From Hortaea werneckii (taxonomy: Eukaryota > Ascomycota > Dothideomycetes > Mycosphaerellales > Teratosphaeriaceae), in the NCBI GenBank assembly GCA_037044905.1, contig JBAOKB010000117.1, positions 62,001-126,000 of the forward strand: 64,000 nt of DNA, written 5' to 3'. The position numbers and the translations under genes are program-made. Below the pieces are notes generated by a model. That model did no database searches. It worked only from the letters and a program-made list of their open reading frames with translations, and had not been told where the DNA came from. Positions 1 to 11,191 of the stretch are shown in pieces; positions within the stretch are counted from its first letter, which is position 1; every line of letters starts with the position of its first letter.

Positions 1-597
1 TCGTACTTGGCGCAAGAGGTGCTCAGGAAATCGTAGACTTCCTTGTTGATCTGCTGTGCGCGCTCGAGATCCTTCTCGCCACCAATCTGGGCCTCGATCA
101 AGTGATCGCAGTGGACGGTGGTCGGGGTGGCAACCTTGTCCATGCCAGCGCTCATGAACTGCAGGATGGCCATCTGGGCGGTGGCATCCTGGCAAGCAAC
201 ACGGTCTGGCCTCAGCTTGAGATAGCTCTTTCCGCGCTCAATGTCCTGGCCGTGCGGGTCGTCAAGGTGGGAGTAAAGAATCTTCTCGGCGTAGGTGAGG
301 GGACGGTTCAGTCTTTGCCTCACGATGCTGAGGTTCTCGTTCATCTTGGCGTAGTTGATGAAGCTATCATGCCATATCAGCCTCCTGTTCCCAGTTGTGC
401 GCGGGATTTTCTTCCGGGATCTACTTACTGGCCCTTCTCCCAGTTGGTCATCTCGACCTTCTTGGTGAGAGGCTCGGCAGGCGTAGCGAAGGTCCTGCGG
501 CCCAGCATGCGCGGCTGCAAGTTCGCGTTAGCATTGCGATGCGTCGAAGGTGGACAAGGAAACCTACCATCTGCCGCGTCGCTGCCCTAGACAGCAT
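1..597 (-). CDS. Aconitate hydratase, mitochondrial (5' part, runs off left edge)
   Basis: Aconitase interconverts citrate and isocitrate in the mitochondrial TCA cycle through a 4Fe-4S cluster. About 159 N-terminal residues are visible in three exons: 597-568, 514-429 and 363-1, joined by GT..AG introns that keep one frame. The start is an Arg-rich presequence (MLSRAATRQM, then RMLGRRTFATPAEPL) typical of mitochondrial import. It is followed by diagnostic aconitase blocks NRPLTYAEKILYSHLDDPHG, RPDRVACQDATAQMAILQF and TVHCDHLIEAQIGGEKDLER. The first coding exon is only 10 codons long. The iron-sulfur cysteines and the swivel domain lie outside the window. Family identity is very sure; exon 1 is inferred from splice sites and the presequence. 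Confidence 0.95.
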
Positions 598-1475
598 CTT
601 GTAGGACTCCCTTGCGGCTAGCAGTCGGAGTTATTAAGGCTCTACACGAGCGGTCGACAGATTCAACTGCCGGGTGATAAGGAGTTGAGGGTGGTGTAGG
701 AGGTGTAGAGGGTGGTGGTAGAGTAGAGGGCAGATGGTCAGTAGAGAGGAGCTTGAAGCTTGCGGTTCGTTCTGAACCGCGGAGCTACCCGGAGCAAAGC
801 CCTGCAGCAGCCAATCAGCGTCGGTGGAGTGATAACACTGCTTCGGCCTCGGCTAAGCCTGGCCTGTGGCCTGTGGCGGGTCTGCGGAGGTTTCGAACGG
901 GGAGGCCTTTGCCGACTTGCTTATCACAGATTATGTGTTGCAATCATGAGGTGATGTTCTTTCTTTTTGCTCGGGAGATAAATGTCGTTATGCTTGTGCA
1001 ATGTCGAGGATGTTCAAGGCCAATGCAAGGAAACATTTGACCTTTTATATATCACCACTTGCTCATTAATTCTTACGGCTAGACGGAACCTTGCCGGTCC
1101 CGCAAGAAGTCTTTGCTGGTCTGCAGGCCTCGGATACGAAGCGCGAAACCCTCGTGGCACCGATGTCGCACCTTCACATGGCGACGCGTCTGGATGCGAC
1201 AAGCGCCTACCAGTAACGGCGTCCTAATGAATCGCTGACTCAAAAGGAATTAGAGCCGCAGGGATGACGTTGTAGTGCGCAGTTCGCAAGTGGCTCTCAT
1301 ATGTGTCTATACTGTATATGCGGGAGGTAAGAGCCCTAATGAGTACGAAGCTCGAGCTGCTGGACAGGAAAGACTTAGGAACACATGAAAGTACAGTAGC
1401 CACATGGTAAGAAGGATTGTAGTAAACTGGTTCAACAACCTTTCCTGAGCACACGAAGCTTTACATGTCGACGCT

Positions 1476-1512
<37 letters not shown>

Positions 1513-1961
1513 AAATCATGAAGACTGTCATTTGGCAAGCATCCCATCAAGAGCAACGGAATGCCTTGAGCCCATCTCACAGCCATTCAATGAACAGCAA
1601 ATTAACACTAAGCCACTGAGCAACAAGACGTCAAAATGCATGCATATGATTCGCCACCCATGCAGCGTACACTCCCCCAAGTAAATGTGATGCAACGCTG
1701 ATTTTAACAACAATACTCATCGTGATCCAAATCCTTGCCGTGCATGCGCGAACACCCATCACCCTCTCTGAAGCTGCTCGGATAAATCCGCCAAGCGATA
1801 CATCATACCACACATTTTGGCCAACGGAGATAAGCATCCGAAATCGGGCTTACCCGCGCCAAAATTTCGACGACAGCTGCAAGTAAGGACGATCTAGACA
1901 GAAATTCCGCCGCCGGCTATCAACCTCAATCAAGTACAACACCGAGGTCGACAAAGCAAAA
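598..1961. other. Intergenic region, no gene seen
   Basis: Divergent spacer between aconitase and bud20. Open frames here are short and resemble nothing known. It holds a (TGC)12 microsatellite, listed separately. The two gene-proximal ends should contain the two promoters, but I cannot name individual sites. Confidence 0.6.
1477..1512. repeat. (TGC)12 trinucleotide microsatellite
   Basis: Twelve uninterrupted TGC units (GCA/CAG on the other strand). The repeat lies outside any supported gene, so it is probably a neutral length-variable tract. Confidence 0.95.
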
Positions 1962-2330
1962 ATGCCTGCGATACGCGGCGCCGACTCCAAGAAGAAGACG
2001 CGACGTCACACGCGCGACTTAGACCAGATCCACGCCGACCTGCACTCAAGAAGGCATCTGGAACAGCACATCCAGCAGTACGACGAGGCCGAGCTTCCTG
2101 CCTTGGGTCTCTTCTACTGTATCCCATGTGCCAAGCATTTCGAGAGCGAGACCAACTATGTGAAGCATGAGAAAGGGAAACCGCACAAGCGACGAGTACG
2201 CCAGTTGAAGGAGGAGCCGTATACGCAGAAGGAAGCCGAGGCGGCTGTCGGGTTGACGACGGACAACGGGAGGAAGAAGGAAGATGAGGAGATGGTCGCG
2301 GAGGACGAAGTCGCGGATGAAGTGAGATGA
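1962..2330 (+). CDS. bud20: Bud20-like C2H2 zinc-finger protein, pre-60S export factor
   Basis: This 122-residue single-exon gene matches the Bud20/ZNF593 family, which shuttles with pre-60S ribosomal particles and helps export them from the nucleus. A basic N-terminus (SKKKTRRHTRDLDQIHADL) precedes one U1-type C2H2 finger at about residues 50-78: FYCIPC, then YVKHEKGKPHKRRV. A helical segment LKEEPYTQKEAEAAVG and an acidic tail follow. Length, order and the GLFYC..CAKHF signature fit the family. The start is the first ATG, after an A-rich leader (GCAAAA). Confidence 0.93.
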   Translation: MPAIRGADSKKKTRRHTRDLDQIHADLHSRRHLEQHIQQYDEAELPALGLFYCIPCAKHFESETNYVKHEKGKPHKRRVRQLKEEPYTQKEAEAAVGLTTDNGRKKEDEEMVAEDEVADEVR

Positions 2331-3105
2331 GGGGAAGCATGCGTCGGTAGACTCTTCATCCTGCCGACTCGAATCACTTGAAAAAGTTCTCAATACTTCA
2401 GTGACGGACAATTAAAATGGGTATAGAGGTGTTTTCGACGCCACCAACCTGAACTCCCGCCCATGGAGAAGAGCTGCATGGTGGCATAGTACACATCACG
2501 AGGGCGACCGACACACATACGCCTGGAACAATTATTTTTGGACTCCTAAAGCCGCCGTAGGCAGTCTTGCTTTTCCGCCAGGCTCATCTCCGCATGTCCA
2601 GTTTTAGGCAAAGGGCATCATCCGAGGATGGGAAGACGTTGAGGCAGAGGAGAGAACTTTCATCGGCGATATCCTATCCCGGGCTAGGCCTAGGGAAGAA
2701 CAAGACTCGCCGCCCATTTAGTCTGGCCCAGCTCAGAAAGCAGCTCAGGCGCGTTCGCCACACCTCCGCAAGCTTTGTAGCAGAAAGAGGCATTACATTA
2801 CCAAGCGATGGCACGATGGGGCGGATCAGAGCAGTAACGAACGCAGTAGCAATAATGGACTTAGGGCAATAAGTCACTCTCTTCGACGGTCACTTTAAGC
2901 CTAGACCGCACATACGCAGTTCAATATACAAGCCATCCTGCATGTCTTTATTTGCTCCACACTGCTACACCCATGACACGTCCATCCACACCCATCATCA
3001 TTGTCCACGAGCTAAGCGTACATTCGGCTTCTTTCTAAGCGTCCCAGCCCAAGTCTTTCCAACATCCCATCCCTACACTTCGCGACACCCATCACCACTT
3101 CTTAC
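2331..3105. other. Intergenic region, no gene seen
   Basis: Spacer between the 3' ends of bud20 and the hypothetical gene on the other strand, so it should hold two convergent transcript ends. A 101-codon frame at 2567-2872 lacks recognisable features and is not called. Confidence 0.5.
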
Positions 3106-4023
3106 TCACCAATGCAATTCTTCTCCATCATCAATCTCCGACCCAACAATTGTACTCTCGCTCCCACACGGACTTCCCGCCCGCCGGAACTGCTGCTCCT
3201 CCTGCGCGAGCCTAAGCTCACGTGAAATTGCCATCGCGGCCGCTTCGGGCGTTTCGTGGCGGATCAGTATGAGGATAAACGCCGCTTCCACCTCCATCGT
3301 CTCGAGAGATTTGCCGCAGTTGAGATGTTGATCCAGGGAGGGTTGGTTAGGGTTAGGGCGGTAGTGATCTGGAGGTGTGGAGGCTTGGTGAGTGTTGGAG
3401 AGGCGAATTGCTGGGGATGTCGAGGTTGCAGAAGAGGTGCTGTCGATTATGAGCCGGGGACTGGGGATGCTCAAGGGTTGGTAGGGAAGGAAGTCAGCTT
3501 CCTCACCGGGTTGCCGGCTTAGATGTTGAGGGTGGTGAGGTAATCCCCAGTTGCCCCATTCCGGAGACCCTTTGAAAGGGAACTCGGGTGTGACTGCAGG
3601 CTTCGTAGTCCGTCTATAGCCATTTCCGGTATCTGAGGTGTCTCCTTGGATCTTTCGAGGCCATTTGCAGGGTTCGTATGACCATTTGGTATCAATAGCA
3701 GCAGCCACTGGTGCTACCTCCGCAAAAGGTGACCAATCGTACACTCTTTCGTAATTTTCGCGAAAGTGACTATTGGCGATATCGTATGCGACTGCGACGC
3801 TGCGTTCAAACCCCCAACCACTTTTGTGGGCTTCTCGTACGGAACCAGAAGCCGTCACACTTTCCTCACCCACACCAAAAAGTCGTCGGCTGTTGCTCTT
3901 GCCATCGTCACGAAGAATATGACTCGAGGGGTGATGACGACCAAGCAAGGATCTATCCTGCTCGTCAAGCGAAGCGGAATCTGCAGTCGAAGCCATCGTG
4001 TGTCTAACAACCCACTGATTCAT
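3106..4023 (-). CDS. Hypothetical protein, about 305 aa, disordered with acidic C-terminus
   Basis: One long open frame with no recognised domain. The N-terminal half is polar, with two RD/RR-rich segments and a WSPFAEVAPVAAAIDTKWSY stretch. The middle (about 160-230) is Pro/Ser/Thr-rich and looks disordered. The C-terminal third is predicted helical (ILILIRHETPEAAAMAISRE, LRLAQEEQQFRR) and ends in an acidic segment. ATGs at 4023 or 3996 are possible starts; the frame upstream of 4023 has no ATG. The length of the frame and its codon pattern support a real gene, but function is unknown. A TTAGGG-rich stretch lies inside the frame near 3341-3358. Confidence 0.55.
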   Translation of the reverse strand: MNQWVVRHTMASTADSASLDEQDRSLLGRHHPSSHILRDDGKSNSRRLFGVGEESVTASGSVREAHKSGWGFERSVAVAYDIANSHFRENYERVYDWSPFAEVAPVAAAIDTKWSYEPCKWPRKIQGDTSDTGNGYRRTTKPAVTPEFPFKGSPEWGNWGLPHHPQHLSRQPGEEADFLPYQPLSIPSPRLIIDSTSSATSTSPAIRLSNTHQASTPPDHYRPNPNQPSLDQHLNCGKSLETMEVEAAFILILIRHETPEAAAMAISRELRLAQEEQQFRRAGSPCGSESTIVGSEIDDGEELHW

Positions 4024-4885
4024 CCAAATCAAACAGCTTCATATCTCTCATTTCCTACTGTAAAAGACTTAAGAAGAAGAATACAAGGGACTAGATTGCC
4101 ATATCTACGATCAAGCTTGCCTTAAATTTAATGCGCGTGCAAAAGAGTTGGTCGATGTTTCCTCTTTGCCCTCCCGTTCCATCGACCTGACACCAAACAT
4201 CCCATTTCCACTGTCCCAACAACGTTTGGATTCCACAAATCGCGGGGAGATGTTTCTTCGAAACGTCCCATATTGTTAGAATTAGAATCACGTGCCTTGT
4301 TCGGCGTGGTATTCCGACCTCAAGCGTAGTATTCCGACCTCAAATTGGGATGATGGCTGATGAGAAGCGTCATGGTTTGCCTGCCCGTCCATGTGTCCGG
4401 CGTTTTATCGTGACTTTCTGGGTGATCAATCTCCCTACGTGTATCAAAACTGCGGTTGCGCCGACCAGATAATTCGAGGCACCGTCTGGAGGGGCAGAGG
4501 GGCCCGGAACAACATTAACAAAAATTGATAAAGAGAGGGGGGAAACATAAACTCGTATGGGCCAAAAGTAGGTAGCTTCAAGCCCACGCGCCATAGATTG
4601 CTATGCATCAAAACTCTCCCACCTTTCCTCACGCGGCCGATATCCGCGGGATAATTCAAACACGAATCCGGAAAGAAAGATCCGCTGAAAATCATGGGCT
4701 ATACAAATTCCAATCATTCAATAATGTAAATCTGCACCTCCTCGTCACCACACCCAAGCTTTCACCTCTCCAAGCCCTCTCCCTCCCCAAGCTCCCCTTC
4801 TCAACACTCTCCAAAACCCAACACCACTCCAACCAGGCCTCTACCCCCCTTCATCTTCTCTGACAAGGAAAACAAAACCCCAAAG
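4024..4885. other. Intergenic region with a 20-bp tandem duplication
   Basis: Upstream spacer of the hypothetical gene and 3' flank of the phosphatase gene. It contains two adjacent copies of a 20-bp unit at 4304-4323 and 4324-4343. No coding frame is supported. Confidence 0.5.
4304..4343. repeat. 20-bp tandem duplication, two copies
   Basis: GCGTRGTATTCCGACCTCAA occurs twice head to tail with one mismatch (R is G in the first copy and A in the second). It is non-coding; function unknown. Confidence 0.9.
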
Positions 4886-6133
4886 CTACCCATCAGCACC
4901 CCCAACAGCATCTGCCCTTCCTCCATCCCCACCACCAGCAAGTCTAGCAAGGAACTGCTCCCGCAGAACATCATAGATGAAATTAAACTGCGGCTCGCCC
5001 TGCACCATCATCATACGCTGCTGGCGCATGCGATCGACCGTCTCGGCCACGGGGTCGCTGTCAGCGCTCGGTAAATGGTCTAAGGCGCCGGAGTGGAGGA
5101 GGGAGAGGAGGTAGTCGAGGGCGATGAAGGTCCCGCTGCGGCCGACGCCGGCGGAGCAGTGGATGATGCGGGGGTTGGATTGGTCGAGGACGGCGAGGTC
5201 ATGGGATGATGATGAGGAGGAAGAGGTGCCGTTGGTTTGGCTAGAGGGGTTTGGAGAGTTCAGCCGGGCCGAGAGCCGGATCAGCTCGATCATGGCTTCG
5301 CGGTCGTCGCCTTCGGGGATCAGGAAGTCGGGCCAGCCGGAGAAGAGGAGGTGGTGGATTTCTTTCTCTTTGCTTCCCCCTCCGCCATCTTCATCGTTGA
5401 GATGTAACCGTAATCGTCGGATCTCGCTGCGTGTCTTTTGGTCTTGTTGTACATCCAGCAGCTCTACCTCGCCTAGTGGAGTCTGCTTCTCCCCTTCTGC
5501 ACCCTCGATTTCTGCGGCATCCGGTTGTAATACCATGGGCGACTCTTCCGCCACGAGCGGATAGTACTGGAAACACTTCTCCCGTCCGGCTTCATGCGTC
5601 TGGGTCAACATGACCACTACCGCCTTCTCACCCGTCTGCTCCTGCAGCATGCGGTAGAAATGGCTGACGCTCGTGTTCTTCGGCCCTTGTGTTGCAATGT
5701 ATCTTCGCTTCCCGAGCGTGATGGGACTCGCATTGATGTAGTCGCATACCCCTTCCGCCACGTTTAACTTAACACGGTTCGCGGCGTAGGGCTCGACGTT
5801 CATGTATCGGTTGCGTTCGGCCACGGCCGGGTCGTTGGTTATGCGGTGCCATTGTGAGGCTGGTGGGGATGCAGTAGCGGGAGTCGTGGAGGCGTCTGCG
5901 GAGGGAGGAGTCTGGCTGCCGGCGAGGAGGCGATTGCGTTGGGCCCATTCGAGGTCGATGTACTTGTTGTGTCGCTCTGATGTGATGTCTCATCAGCTCT
6001 CCATCAATCTTCACCAAGCCCGTGTAATCAAGCTTTCATCAAATCTGGTTGGCTATCGCTTACCTGCTTTACTTTGCCGCAAGAAGGCGGGGAGTTCAGG
6101 CGGGTACGCGCTTTCTCCTGCAGATGCCGCCAT
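4886..6133 (-). CDS. Protein tyrosine phosphatase (classical PTP domain)
   Basis: Two exons, 6133-6064 and 5976-4886, joined across an 87-nt GT..AG intron, give 386 residues in one frame. The product is a classical phosphotyrosine phosphatase. The substrate-recognition block (ERNRYMNVEPYAANRVKLNV, then DYINAS) lies near residues 75-110. The WPD loop is GWPDFLIPEG, and the catalytic P-loop HCSAGVGRSGTF carries the Cys nucleophile and Arg. The QPQFNF-type segment appears as GEPQFNFIYDVL near the C-terminus. An acidic Gly/Ser-rich insertion separates the WPD loop from the P-loop. It resembles the Pyp1/Ptp1-type enzymes that act on MAP kinases, but the substrate is inference. The first Met (MAASAGESAYPPELPAFL) gives a normal family N-terminus. 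Confidence 0.93.
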
Positions 6134-6669
6134 GGCCGCTGTGGCGATAGATCTGATGATCACCGGAATGGAGTATCGGTGTTTCACGCTGGCATTACCT
6201 CTGAGTGAAATTGTGGCGATTATACCAAAACCGTTAAATCCTTATCGCTTGATTCGAACGCGCCTCTCGGCAGTTGGCTCCTGTCCGGATGGAAGTAAGT
6301 ACAGTGGCAAAACGTGTAGATGAAGAACGGCAAAGAAGAGGAGTGGCTTTCTCAGACTTGCTTGTGTGGTATGGATTTAATCCTTTCTATTCGTTCTACT
6401 GGGCGCTTTGTCCACAGGCAAGAAATGTTGGTGACAGGCTGATCATGACGTCGCATTGGTCGCGCGCGCTTCTGAAACGCGCCGATCCCTGCAGGTGCAG
6501 GCATCGGCTTCCACTGCGGCGATTGTCTGCTTGAAGCAGGTACGGTACATTATTGGTCGCACGCATTCACTACGCCATGACATACAAAACCTCACTCCCT
6601 ACAGACAGAAGGAATTCGTACCATTGGCAGTCCAGGCGCTCAGTAGTAAATGGCAATAGTATAGCAAGC
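6134..6669. other. Intergenic region, no gene seen
   Basis: Spacer between the phosphatase promoter side and the 3' end of the MFS gene. I see no coding frame or repeat worth naming. Confidence 0.5.
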
Positions 6670-8478
6670 TCATGCTCTATCTTCCTCCGGACGATGCTTC
6701 CCATGTAATTCCTCGACCGGAGCATCCACCTGGTAATTCATCGTCTCCCTGAGGTCCCCCAAAAAGAAACAAGCAATGCACGCAACAACACCAAAAGGTG
6801 CAGCAATAATGTATACCACACGAAACCCATCCGCCTGGGCCTGTCGATATGCTTGCACCCCTGCTTGGACAATCCCCTGTGTCACCTCTGGTACATCTGA
6901 TGTGCTCATCCCACTCGAGATAGCCTTGACGAAAGCGCCGACTGAACTGGTCGGTAATCCCGCGTCAACCACAGCATCGCCCACTTGCTGAGGAACAGTC
7001 TTCGCAAGCCTATCCTGCAACGCCGCCGCATAAATGGCAGTGAAGACGGTAGCCGCCACCGCTCTCGAAGAGCTGATGAGCGCCGTAGCAGTCGCGATGA
7101 GGTGGTGAGGAACACTCAGCTGCATGCCCGACACTACCAGAACCACGGGGGCTCCAACCCCTAACCCCATCAACCCCGCAAAGACCACCGCGCTCGTACT
7201 GTCGTCCGGCTGCACGGTCGCCATGCCCACAACCCCGGCCGTGAAGACGAAGAACCCAACGAACATCGGACTCCGGATCGAGCGGATCTTGGAACTCACC
7301 CAGCCGTACGGCAGAGTAGCCAACCCGCACGCAAGCCAAAAAGGCTGGATCCTCGCCGCGAGAAGGAAGAAGTCCTGCTCGAACAGCGCGGTCGTGAGGG
7401 CGGGGTAGTAAACGATAAAACTAAATAGCAAAATCCCTTCGATGAAGATGAGGAGGACGCAGAGGCCGAAGGTGCGGCCGCGTTGCTGGCCACCGCGGAA
7501 GAGCTCATGGTGCAGGATCCCTGTCGATGTACCTTTGATCTCGTAGATGCCGAAGGTGGTAAGGACTGCCAGACCGATGAGGAGGGTGGCGAGGACACGA
7601 GCGCTCGACCATGCGTAGGCGTTGCCGCCGAGGTTTAGTGAGACGAGGAAGAGAGTTAGGCCTGCGGTAAGGAGGAAGAAGCCTGGGAGGTCTAGATGTC
7701 TCAGTTTCTGCGCGAAGACAAGATGATCGAGCCCGCTGTGTCTTCTAGGAGGTTGGTAGCCGGCTAGGATCCCGAGTGCAGTGGCGCCCCAGAGCGCCAT
7801 TTGGATCCAGTAGAAGAAGCGCCAGCCGGTGTGTGGATTGCGCTCCGTGAGACTGCCGACGATGAGCGGAGCTGCGCAAGCGCCGAGCGCTCCTGCGAGA
7901 TTCACGCCGGATTGCACGAAGGGTCGCCACCTGCGTGGGAGGATCTCTGAGGGGACGCAGTAGGTGAGAGGGACGCTGGCGAAGCCGAACCCGATGAGGA
8001 CTTGGGCGGCGACGACGCGGCCGATGTGGGTTGCGTTTGGGGCGATGGCGGCGCCGATGAAGGACAGGAGACAGGTCCCGACAAGGATGGTTTTGCGGGC
8101 TTGGAAGACGTCTGAAGCGTTTGCTATGGCTGGGCAGAGGATTGCCTGGACGAGTGAAAGGGCGTTGGGGACCCAGGTCTGGACGGATTCGCCGTTTAGG
8201 TCTTTGCCCATTGCTGAGAGCTAGGAAAGGCATTAGATTGTTTGCTACATTGTTTTTGCTGGGCAAGTGGTTCAGAGTGGACGGTCACGTACGACTACCG
8301 GCGGGCCCTGCAAGGCGAAGACTTGGGTGAGATTGAGCAGGAACATTGCCGCGACCGCAATGTAAGTCCGCAAATGCAGCTCTGGTTCCTTGTCGGCGTT
8401 GTCATAGACAAGATCGCGAGTGCTCTGCTGCTCTTCTCCATCAGACGGGATATTCTGCTCTGCACCTTTCTCGTGCAT
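6670..8478 (-). CDS. MFS transporter, TRI12-like 14-TM drug/metabolite efflux type
   Basis: Two exons, 8478-8293 and 8220-6670, with a 72-nt intron and phase-0 junction, give 578 residues. Exon 1 supplies the cytosolic N-terminus and TM1 (AVAAMFLLNLTQVFALQGPP). Without it the protein would lack its first helix. The conserved loop after TM2 is present in divergent form (DVFQARKTILVG), and motif C-like glycine/proline residues follow in the fourth to fifth helices. About 14 hydrophobic segments are visible. The overall pattern fits the fungal TRI12/DHA2 group of proton-driven exporters in the plasma membrane. The substrate cannot be read from sequence, and no biosynthetic cluster is adjacent. 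An in-frame TGA lies just upstream of the chosen ATG. Confidence 0.9.
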
Positions 8479-9124
8479 CGTGAGTTTGAACTCAGGAGTT
8501 CAATCAGGTAAAGAGATTGATTGACAAGCTTCATGCACAAGGTCAACGGAAGGGGCAAAGAAAAAGAGGTCTAGCGTCTGAACGGCTGGATTCTCACGTT
8601 TCATTATGGCTGAAATGCTTGTACGACCTGCATTATTGTCCGACCGGCGGGCCAAAGTCTACTGGTTCTAAGGTGACTAGTCAAGCTCATGCACGTTTTG
8701 CAGTCGCCATATGTAGGAAGAGATCGACATGCAGTCATCCCAGTTGGGAGCCGATGCAGCTTCTCAGATACCGTGGCGTTATTGGTGTGGAGTGCAACGA
8801 AAACGCGGCATTGCGATTACACAAGACAGAGGTTTCGTGGGACCAACCCACACCTCACATCGTTACATCTGTGTCGTCGGGCTTGAATAACAATGAGAGA
8901 TCGACTCCAGATTGATGAATGGCGAAGAGTTCGGATCGGAGGGATTGTCTTTCCGACACAGCGAGGAGCCGGCGCTTTGTCAGCAGTCGAGGAAGCATGG
9001 ACCAAGATCAGACATACAATCATGCACTCTTCTACAACTCTAATCAACTGCTCCTTGAAGCTGCGAATCAGCAACAGACCACTCTTTCAAACTACTTGAT
9101 GTTGTAAATAGACTCACATAGACC
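8479..9124. other. Divergent intergenic region, no gene seen
   Basis: Shared upstream region of the MFS gene and mrx7. Short frames only. Confidence 0.5.
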
Positions 9125-9568
9125 ATGAGTCCTTGGCTACGGGTCCTAGAGACATACGCTGTAGCTGCCCTTCTCCGGACTCCAGGATTCCACCGTGGAG
9201 TTGAGAAGGTGGCACGGCAAGTCCACCGCATACGGCATGGCACACCACCCGAAGAGCTCGGTGGGACTAAGATCGACGAGCCGGGAAAGTCTGGATTTCT
9301 AGGACATTTCGGCGACGAGATCAAGGCTCAGCTGGGAGCGGAGAAGAATAAGCAAGGCAGTGCGGGCGTAAACATGGATAGTCGCGCGATGAGCCACGGC
9401 GGGAAGAAGAGTCGGGTGGAAGAGGTGGAAAGTCGGACGGACGAGGTGAACGCTGATGCCGCGTGGAAGGATGCTCAGCAGAACGCCTCGCAGCCGCCTA
9501 AGCAGGGCTTCTTTGGGGAGTATATGTCCGCGCTGAAAGAGCAGATGAAGAATGATCGAAAAGGGTGA
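9125..9568 (+). CDS. MIOREX complex component 7-like mitochondrial protein
   Basis: A 147-residue single-exon gene. The N-terminus MSPWLRVLETYAVAALLRTP, followed by FHRGVEKVARQVHRIRHG, matches the pattern of Mrx7-type proteins: a short hydrophobic/amphipathic start, then a conserved P-x-FHR-x-V segment and a basic R-HG motif. Yeast Mrx7 belongs to the MIOREX assemblies for mitochondrial gene expression. The rest is charged and low complexity, ending in a second conserved-looking block GFFGEYMSALKEQMKNDRKG. The assignment rests on remembered family features; length is somewhat above the yeast protein. Confidence 0.65.
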   Translation: MSPWLRVLETYAVAALLRTPGFHRGVEKVARQVHRIRHGTPPEELGGTKIDEPGKSGFLGHFGDEIKAQLGAEKNKQGSAGVNMDSRAMSHGGKKSRVEEVESRTDEVNADAAWKDAQQNASQPPKQGFFGEYMSALKEQMKNDRKG

Positions 9569-9958
9569 AGCTGGGAGCAACGAGAATGTTCAGGTGATCT
9601 CAAAAATGGATCCAGATCACGTCAACCGGCTCTAGGTCCTGCTGGCTCTAAACATTACATGTGGCCGAAATAGGAAGGCACGACTTCAGCGCTGGACGCG
9701 CATCTACTGCCTTCGACATATTGACCACTCTCCGAAGCAAACGGTCGGAGAGGAGAAGTCTGCTTCGCAGTCATTGATCCATGTCGACAGACTGCGGGCG
9801 CTTCGCTGCAGGTCCATCTGACGTCACGATGCCATCATGCATGATGATGCTACAGAGGGTCCGTCACAACACACAACTGCAAGGCCGCGTGCACTTTGCT
9901 GAGATCTAATCATCTCGACACTTCCAGAGTACGTCCTGATCTAGCAGACCAAAGCATC
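9569..9958. other. Intergenic region, no gene seen
   Basis: Short spacer between mrx7 and the PRISE-type reductase gene on the same strand; presumably holds one terminator and one promoter. Confidence 0.5.
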
Positions 9959-11191
9959 ATGCCATCTGCCCTTGTCACCGGTGCGACCGGCATTCTCGGC
10001 CGTGAGATTGTCAAAGAGCTAGGCAAAGATCAGCAGACATGGCCAACTGTCTATGCGCTTTCACGCTCGAAGAAAGAAGCCTACGCCGAGAATGTGAAGC
10101 ATCAGCACATTGATCTGCTGGCTTCAGCGCAAGAAATGGCAAAAGAGCTTGGAAACATCCAGCCGGAGTACATCTTCTTCGCGGCATATCTCGCGAAGCC
10201 GGACGAAGGCGATGCAGCGAAGACGAATGGTGCTATGCTCGAGAACTTCCTTGAAGCGCTGAAGCTTACCGGAGCGAGCCGGAAGGTCAAACGAATCATC
10301 TTGACGACGGGAGCGAAGCAGTACGGTGTTCATCTGGGCGCACCCAAGAACCCAATGGAAGAGTCAGACCGTTGGCTCACAGCTTCTGACCGCCCGCCTA
10401 ACTTCTACTACGTCCAGCAAGACATTCTTGCTGAGAAGGGTAAAGAGCAAGGCTGGGACTGGGTCGTCACATACCCGAACGATGTCATCGGTGTCGCCAA
10501 AGGCAACTTCATGAACCTCGCGACTTCGCTCGGCTTATACGCCGCCGTAAACAAGGAGATGGGCCAGCCATTCATCTTCCCAGGTTCCCCAGAGTTCTAC
10601 ACTCGCTTTGACTCTTTCACCTCCAGCCGCGTACACGCCAAGTTCAACCTGTGGGCCGCGCTCGAGACGAACGGCAAAGTCTCCAACCAAGCTTTCAACG
10701 TCGTCAATGGCGACGTGGAGAGCTGGCAGAATATGTGGCCGAAGTTGGCAAATAAGTTTGGACTCAAGATTCCTGAGCGGATGTTCACGGCTGAAGAAGA
10801 AGAAGGCAAGATTGATGAAAGCGCCGGATCCATCATGCCTCTCCTCGAGCGTCCACCGATTGACGACTTCGCCGCCGAGCGAGGCCTCAAGGGTTCCAAA
10901 GCAGTCAAGCAGCGGCGTGTAGAGCAGAAAATCGACCTAGTCAAGTGGTCGCAGCGGTCTGATGTCAAGGCTGCATGGGAGAATCTAGCGAAGCGGGAGG
11001 GACTGGAGCATGAGGCTTTCGAGCAGGCGACTTGGGGGTTCCTTGGTTTTGTGCTGGGGAGGAACTACGATCTCGTTATTAATATGACCAAAGCGCGGAA
11101 GGCGGGCTGGACGGGGTTTGAGGATACGTTTGGGAGTCTGGAGGAGAGTCTAGAGGAGTTGGCACGGGAGAAGGTGTTGCCAGGATTTTAA
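9959..11191 (+). CDS. PRISE-type NAD(P)H-dependent enone reductase (SDR superfamily)
   Basis: A 410-residue single exon. The start at 9959 puts the dinucleotide-binding loop (ALVTGATGILGREIVKEL) at the extreme N-terminus, as expected; an upstream in-frame extension of 21 codons is less likely. The catalytic region reads PPNFYYVQQDILAEKGKEQG, placing Tyr and Lys as in the progesterone 5-beta-reductase/iridoid synthase-like (PRISE) family. The motif TYPNDVIGVAKGNFMN matches the substrate side. The Trp-rich C-terminus (WGFLGFVLGRNYDLVINMTK) is also typical. Members reduce activated C=C bonds of enones or act as general carbonyl-handling SDRs. Substrate unknown. Confidence 0.88.
   Translation: MPSALVTGATGILGREIVKELGKDQQTWPTVYALSRSKKEAYAENVKHQHIDLLASAQEMAKELGNIQPEYIFFAAYLAKPDEGDAAKTNGAMLENFLEALKLTGASRKVKRIILTTGAKQYGVHLGAPKNPMEESDRWLTASDRPPNFYYVQQDILAEKGKEQGWDWVVTYPNDVIGVAKGNFMNLATSLGLYAAVNKEMGQPFIFPGSPEFYTRFDSFTSSRVHAKFNLWAALETNGKVSNQAFNVVNGDVESWQNMWPKLANKFGLKIPERMFTAEEEEGKIDESAGSIMPLLERPPIDDFAAERGLKGSKAVKQRRVEQKIDLVKWSQRSDVKAAWENLAKREGLEHEAFEQATWGFLGFVLGRNYDLVINMTKARKAGWTGFEDTFGSLEESLEELAREKVLPGF

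Noticed and set aside
2567..2872. 101-codon plus-strand frame downstream of bud20
   Set aside because: Basic composition without recognisable features and overlapped by a minus-strand frame; no support for coding.
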